From an uncultured Mycoplasmatota bacterium (GTDB taxonomy: Bacteria > Bacillota_I > Bacilli_A > RF39 > UBA660), in the NCBI GenBank assembly GCA_946494345.1, contig CAMMBX010000045.1:1-8363 (forward strand): a stretch of DNA of 8,363 nt. Reading direction: 5' to 3'. A model generated the notes under the pieces. It worked only from the letters and a program-made list of their open reading frames with translations, ran no database searches and had not been told where the DNA came from. Position numbers and translations under genes: made by a program. Positions 5,638 to 8,363 of the stretch are shown in pieces. Within the stretch, counting starts at the first letter, position 1; each line of letters begins with the position of its first letter.

Positions 5638-6240
5638 TTACTTCCCTCTTCTTTCTCTATATTTCTTTAATACAATTCTTTTCTCTTCTATAGGTCCACC
5701 ATGCCCTACTACTGATAAATAAGGTTGCATCTTAGGATCAATAAATAGGCCTCCAATCTCATTATAATTATCGTTAGAATACTTTATCTCTGTTTCTAAA
5801 TCAATAAATTCACTTTCATATAAAATGCCACTACTAAGAGTAGATAATTTATGGCCTTTCTTTATTCGATAAAGTAAGGCTTCCTCTTTAATAACTTTAC
5901 TTGTTAGGTGATACTCATCCTTCCAAAACATCATAGGCAAATCATGATTATAGCTTTTTACAAACTTATAGTTAGTAGTTTGTTCTATATTTCCTATAAA
6001 AATATTACTAACATCAAGCTTTTTACTTCTATCTTTTTCAAATGTTTTAATTATTACATCTTTTAATTGATGTTTATACTTCTTTAATCTAGTATAAGGA
6101 ATTAATTTATCTACCTGAATATCACTAGGTTTTACATATTCTTTAGTTATTAAATTAATGACTTTATCACTAGATTCTCTATAAAGTAATATTTCTTTAT
6201 TATCTAAAGTAACTCCTATATAAACATTATTAGTATTCAT
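5638..6240 (-). CDS. Hypothetical protein, 200 aa, coupled to pnp
   Basis: Not recognised. A soluble protein with an N-terminal beta-like stretch (NNVYIGVTLDNKEILLYRES), a lysine-rich middle (YTRLKKYKHQLKDVIIKTFEKDRSK), a region with several aromatic and His residues (MMFWKDEYHLTSK) and a basic C-terminus (KYRERRGK). There is no signal peptide or membrane segment. The start has GGAGGA just upstream. Its TAA is one base from the pnp ATG and carries the pnp ribosome binding site, so the two are co-transcribed and probably translationally coupled. This hints at a role around RNA metabolism, but it may only be operon-mate convenience. Confidence 0.75.
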   Translation of the reverse strand: MNTNNVYIGVTLDNKEILLYRESSDKVINLITKEYVKPSDIQVDKLIPYTRLKKYKHQLKDVIIKTFEKDRSKKLDVSNIFIGNIEQTTNYKFVKSYNHDLPMMFWKDEYHLTSKVIKEEALLYRIKKGHKLSTLSSGILYESEFIDLETEIKYSNDNYNEIGGLFIDPKMQPYLSVVGHGGPIEEKRIVLKKYRERRGK

Positions 6241-6257
6241 ACTTCCTCCACAAATCT

Positions 6258-6286
6258 ATTATATAATAACAGAAAAAGAAAGAAAA
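6258..6286 (-). promoter_or_regulatory. Putative promoter of the 200-aa gene and pnp
   Basis: A perfect -10 TATAAT (6263-6258, minus strand) lies 17 bp from a weak -35 TTTTCT (6286-6281), which falls in the loop of the preceding terminator. The start codon is about 18 bp past the -10, so the leader is very short. There is no room for a long regulated pnp leader. Confidence 0.55.
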
Positions 6287-6303
6287 TTCTACTCTTTCTT
6301 TTT
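6273..6303 (-). terminator. Terminator of the secreted-protein gene
   Basis: A perfect 10-bp stem (AAAAAGAAAG at 6273-6282, CTTTCTTTTT at 6294-6303) has an 11-base loop and lies about 18 bases after the stop. Only two of the ten pairs are G-C and the minus-strand T-run is part of the stem, so read-through into the pnp operon is plausible. Confidence 0.6.
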
Positions 6304-6320
6304 ATTTTCTTAAGGTTGTA

Positions 6321-8183
6321 TTAAATATTAGGAGCTAAGACTAGGCGAAATGAATAGCCTGAGTAAGAACCACCTATAGCAAAAGTAAGCGAAAAACTAA
6401 ATACACCTGCATCAAGACCACCGTTGCGATTACCGCCGTTCACCAGCCATGGATATGTCTCGCTAACCATGGTGTGGTAATCATTATACCAGCCTGCTGT
6501 TTCTGATAAGCCATGACTGATACATTCTCCACCATTACATGCTGTACTTACATTATTTGTTGTATATTTATTATAATATTTACTATCTAACGTTAATGGT
6601 TCACTAAAACCACTATTTCCTACTGCATCATTATAATTAGCCATTACATATTCCCATGAACCCCCACTCATATCATAGATTCCATAAATATTTCCTGTTG
6701 TTGAGGCTCCGGTTCCACTGACTTCTACATCATATGTATATTGACATCCCCAATCGTTTTCAGTACCACCACCTGATGCACCCCAACTGCAGCCTGTTAT
6801 ATAACTATCTGATTTATTTTGATATATTTCTTTATTTGAACCAGTAAAATTTTCATTGCCTAACTTCCCATATTTACTTTGAGATAAATATGCAACCACT
6901 GCCCATTCACTATTCTTTATAATATGGGTATCAGTTGCACTTTCTATTCCATATCTATTTCCTGCATCATTCATTTTTAAAGCTACATTAAAAGCATTAC
7001 TTACATTTATATTTCTCCAACTAGTTACATTTGGTTTTATCATTGGATCTAATTCTGCTGTATTGTCTCCCCCATTAGTTGCATCAGGATTACTACTACT
7101 TGTCTCAAACTTTCCTACCCATATACCACTTAACTCTTCATCACCAAAGGTAAAAGCATCTGGGGTATACCAACTATTAGATTGTATTTCGTCATTTATT
7201 ACATATCTTGCTGTTCCTCTATCTTTTGTACTTGTACTTACAAACTTAACATCTATCTCCCCTGGTAAGGCTTGTGTTGGTGTTGTATCTAAATAATCGC
7301 CTTGTTTGCCATAATAGTTTATACCATCAACACTTCCTATTGTGTAACTATATCTTGGTATCCATACCCACATGGTTTCTATATCATCCATATTTACTAC
7401 TGTTCCTACACTGGCGCTCTTATATGTATCTCTTGTTGATGATGATACTGTTACGGCATTAGCCCATTCTTGTTTATCATAATTATACCAGTTGTTAGTA
7501 CTACTATCAGCTTTTACCCAATCAGTGCCATTATATCTTACGGCAATCATATTATCATCTAACTCTGGAGCATTTGGTTCTATACTTACTCCATCTTTTC
7601 CATATACATTTATTCTGACACTAAATGTTAAGTTACCTCCATCTCCTTGGGGATTATAATCTTCATCAACCCACATTCTAAGTCTATAGTTATTACTATC
7701 ACTTGCACTCATACTACTTGTATATAAACTCATCTCTCCTGAGGGTCTTCCTGTATATGTGTTTGATGACTTTTCTTCATTATAAGTTTCAGGAGTCATT
7801 AACTCTTCTTCTCCATCATCAGTTAATCTTGTTAAATATAGTTTTATATTAGAACCATCTATAGTATTGCCATCTTCTTTTTTAGCACTTATTTCATAAT
7901 TTATATTAGCATTACCTGTTATGGTACTACTTACTGTAAAATCAAAGTATTCTCCTTCTATTGTTCTTGTCTTTCCTGTTTTATCAGTTGTTGGTAAGGC
8001 TCCTGTTATATTTAAGACATTATCACTTTCTGTATAAGTCATACTTATTACTCCTGTTGTAATAGTATTTGGAGTAGTTCCCTCTTTAGAATAGTTAAAC
8101 GCAGCGTAGCTTACTCCTATTATCGCTACTACCATTACTAATAACAATACTATAATGGCAATATTTTCTTTCTTTTTAAACAT
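6321..8183 (-). CDS. Secreted/anchored protein with FGE-sulfatase (C-type-lectin-like) C-terminus
   Basis: A 620-residue exported protein. The N-terminus is a signal peptide or anchor: MFKKKEN, a hydrophobic run at about 8-24 and SYA (25-27) before AFNYS, a style seen in SipW/TasA-type surface proteins. Residues about 35-195 look like a beta-sandwich (ITTGVISMTY, GEYFDFTVSS, NINYEISAK). Residues 205-360 hold short motifs such as MWVWIPRYSYTI (271-282) and SGIWVGKFE (352-360). Residues 385-620 resemble the FGE-sulfatase/C-type-lectin fold, best seen in GIYDMSGGSWEYV (501-513; family GLYDM.GNVWEWV) and the final SFRLVLAP. I see no clear formylglycine-generating cysteine pair, so a binding role is more likely than catalysis. 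The start follows AAAGGAG by 7 bases. The gene has its own promoter (in the 53-bp repeat) and terminator and lies between rpsO and pnp. The last ~55 codons differ in codon use. Confidence 0.8.
   Translation of the reverse strand: MFKKKENIAIIVLLLVMVVAIIGVSYAAFNYSKEGTTPNTITTGVISMTYTESDNVLNITGALPTTDKTGKTRTIEGEYFDFTVSSTITGNANINYEISAKKEDGNTIDGSNIKLYLTRLTDDGEEELMTPETYNEEKSSNTYTGRPSGEMSLYTSSMSASDSNNYRLRMWVDEDYNPQGDGGNLTFSVRINVYGKDGVSIEPNAPELDDNMIAVRYNGTDWVKADSSTNNWYNYDKQEWANAVTVSSSTRDTYKSASVGTVVNMDDIETMWVWIPRYSYTIGSVDGINYYGKQGDYLDTTPTQALPGEIDVKFVSTSTKDRGTARYVINDEIQSNSWYTPDAFTFGDEELSGIWVGKFETSSSNPDATNGGDNTAELDPMIKPNVTSWRNINVSNAFNVALKMNDAGNRYGIESATDTHIIKNSEWAVVAYLSQSKYGKLGNENFTGSNKEIYQNKSDSYITGCSWGASGGGTENDWGCQYTYDVEVSGTGASTTGNIYGIYDMSGGSWEYVMANYNDAVGNSGFSEPLTLDSKYYNKYTTNNVSTACNGGECISHGLSETAGWYNDYHTMVSETYPWLVNGGNRNGGLDAGVFSFSLTFAIGGSYSGYSFRLVLAPNI
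6330..6491 (-). other. Candidate variable region at the 3' end of the secreted-protein gene
   Basis: Codons 565-618 differ from the rest of the gene. Both CGC arginines (586 and 613) are here, while the other 13 arginines are AGA. CTG, GTG, AAC, GGC, AGC and GAG cluster at 6405-6480, where GC is visibly higher. The encoded pattern (GGNRNGGLDAGVFSF, then A...S.S..SFR) parallels targets of diversity-generating retroelements, which typically read G..N..G.NAGVF.F.L...A.S.S.....FR. Many codons at the would-be variable sites are NNY, as AAY template codons would give. No template repeat or reverse transcriptase is in the window, so this is inference. Confidence 0.4.
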
Positions 8184-8205
8184 AATAAGACTCCTTTACT
8201 ACTAT

Positions 8206-8231
8206 TAGGATATCTATATTTCTTAATCCTA
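8206..8231 (-). other. Possible 5' leader hairpin of the secreted-protein mRNA
   Basis: An inverted repeat TAGGAT (8206-8211) and ATCCTA (8226-8231) lies between the predicted transcription start (near 8245) and the ribosome binding site. The 6-bp stem with a 14-base loop is weak. It could be chance in AT-rich DNA or a modest mRNA-stabilising element. Confidence 0.25.
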
Positions 8232-8239
8232 TACCTTTA

Positions 8240-8292
8240 TTATCTATTACAATATTAGCACATAGAGTCCTTTTTCGCAATTAAAAAAATAA
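8240..8292 (-). repeat. 53-bp dispersed repeat, right copy (promoter-bearing)
   Basis: This is the counterpart of positions 43-95, 50/53 identical and in the same orientation. It starts at the T-tract of the rpsO terminator and ends about 12 bp past the -10 of the secreted-protein promoter. Outside the block the two loci diverge at once. Confidence 0.85.
8252..8280 (-). promoter_or_regulatory. Promoter of the secreted-protein gene
   Basis: On the minus strand: -35 TTGCGA (8280-8275), a 17-bp spacer and a TGC-extended -10 TAATAT (8257-8252). Transcription should start near 8245, giving a leader of about 60 bases. The spacer, including GGACTCTATGTG, is conserved in the left copy (61-77) except at one position. 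It may therefore contain an operator. Confidence 0.7.
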
Positions 8293-8309
8293 AGAGAAAA
8301 TCTCTCTTT
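8283..8309 (-). terminator. Intrinsic terminator of rpsO
   Basis: A 7-bp stem (AAAGAGA at 8291-8297, TCTCTTT at 8303-8309) has a 5-base loop. On the minus strand it is followed by A and seven T (8289-8283). It overlaps the rpsO stop, so rpsO appears to be transcribed apart from the genes to its left. Confidence 0.8.
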
Positions 8310-8363
8310 ACTTTCTTAAACCTAATTTTTTAACTACTTCACGATATTTTGCAACATCTTTTT
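8308..8363 (-). CDS. rpsO: 30S ribosomal protein S15, C-terminal fragment
   Basis: Cut by the window edge: only the last 17 complete residues, KDVAKYREVVKKLGLRK, and the stop are present. The ending (.YR.VV.KLGLRK) is the standard C-terminus of S15, a primary 16S rRNA-binding protein of the small subunit. rpsO next to pnp is a widespread arrangement. Here two genes, a secreted protein and an unknown, lie between them. Confidence 0.92.
   Translation of the reverse strand, partial: KDVAKYREVVKKLGLRK

Noticed and set aside
6321..7150. The C-terminal domain as an active formylglycine-generating or sulfatase-modifying enzyme
   Set aside because: The fold motifs are present, but I do not see the paired catalytic cysteines in their usual C-terminal context. 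The protein is an exported multi-domain surface type.
7063..7296. Plus-strand open frame of 77 codons
   Set aside because: It lies antisense to the secreted-protein gene, lacks a good ribosome binding site and has a composition typical of a shadow frame.
7274..7462. Plus-strand open frame of 62 codons
   Set aside because: It is antisense inside the same gene and overlaps another shadow frame. Its Leu/Tyr richness reflects the opposite strand's codons.

Overview
The window is chromosomal DNA from an AT-rich bacterium (GC roughly 30% by eye) of the Firmicutes/Bacilli type. This fits the compact, low-GC gut Bacilli (RF39-like or Erysipelotrichia-like lineages), but no single gene fixes the taxon. 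The genetic code is standard: TGG encodes Trp, and TGA is a real stop in the ATGA overlap before xerC. Genes are tightly packed, with Shine-Dalgarno sites of the GGAGG type and hairpin terminators that overlap stop codons.

Layout. Reading leftward (minus strand) from the right edge, the window holds: the last 18 codons of rpsO (ribosomal protein S15); a terminator and promoter; a 620-residue secreted protein with an FGE-sulfatase/C-type-lectin-like C-terminus; a terminator and promoter; then a 200-residue unknown protein coupled to pnp (polynucleotide phosphorylase). Pnp converges on a plus-strand 152-residue helix-turn-helix protein. That gene is divergent from a small minus-strand unknown gene. 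The small gene converges on, and overlaps by 8 bases, a plus-strand toxN gene. Divergent from toxN are a 261-residue unknown gene and xerC, translationally coupled on the minus strand.

Main discovery. Positions 1824-2532 form a complete type III toxin-antitoxin locus of the ToxIN/AbiQ class. It has a promoter, three tandem 37-bp antitoxin repeats plus a stub (toxI RNA), an intrinsic terminator, a strong ribosome binding site and a 165-residue ToxN/AbiQ-family endoribonuclease. Characterised members of this class give abortive-infection protection against phages, so this is probably a chromosomal defence locus.

Second theme. The secreted protein sits between rpsO and pnp, which are neighbours in many bacteria. 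Its promoter region is a 53-bp sequence (50/53 identical) that also occurs at the left edge of the window, downstream of xerC and pointing out of the window. The last ~55 codons of the secreted protein have base and codon use unlike the rest of the gene: both CGC arginines lie there and the other 13 are AGA. They also resemble the variable C-terminus of diversity-generating-retroelement targets. No reverse transcriptase or template repeat is visible here, so that reading is a hypothesis.
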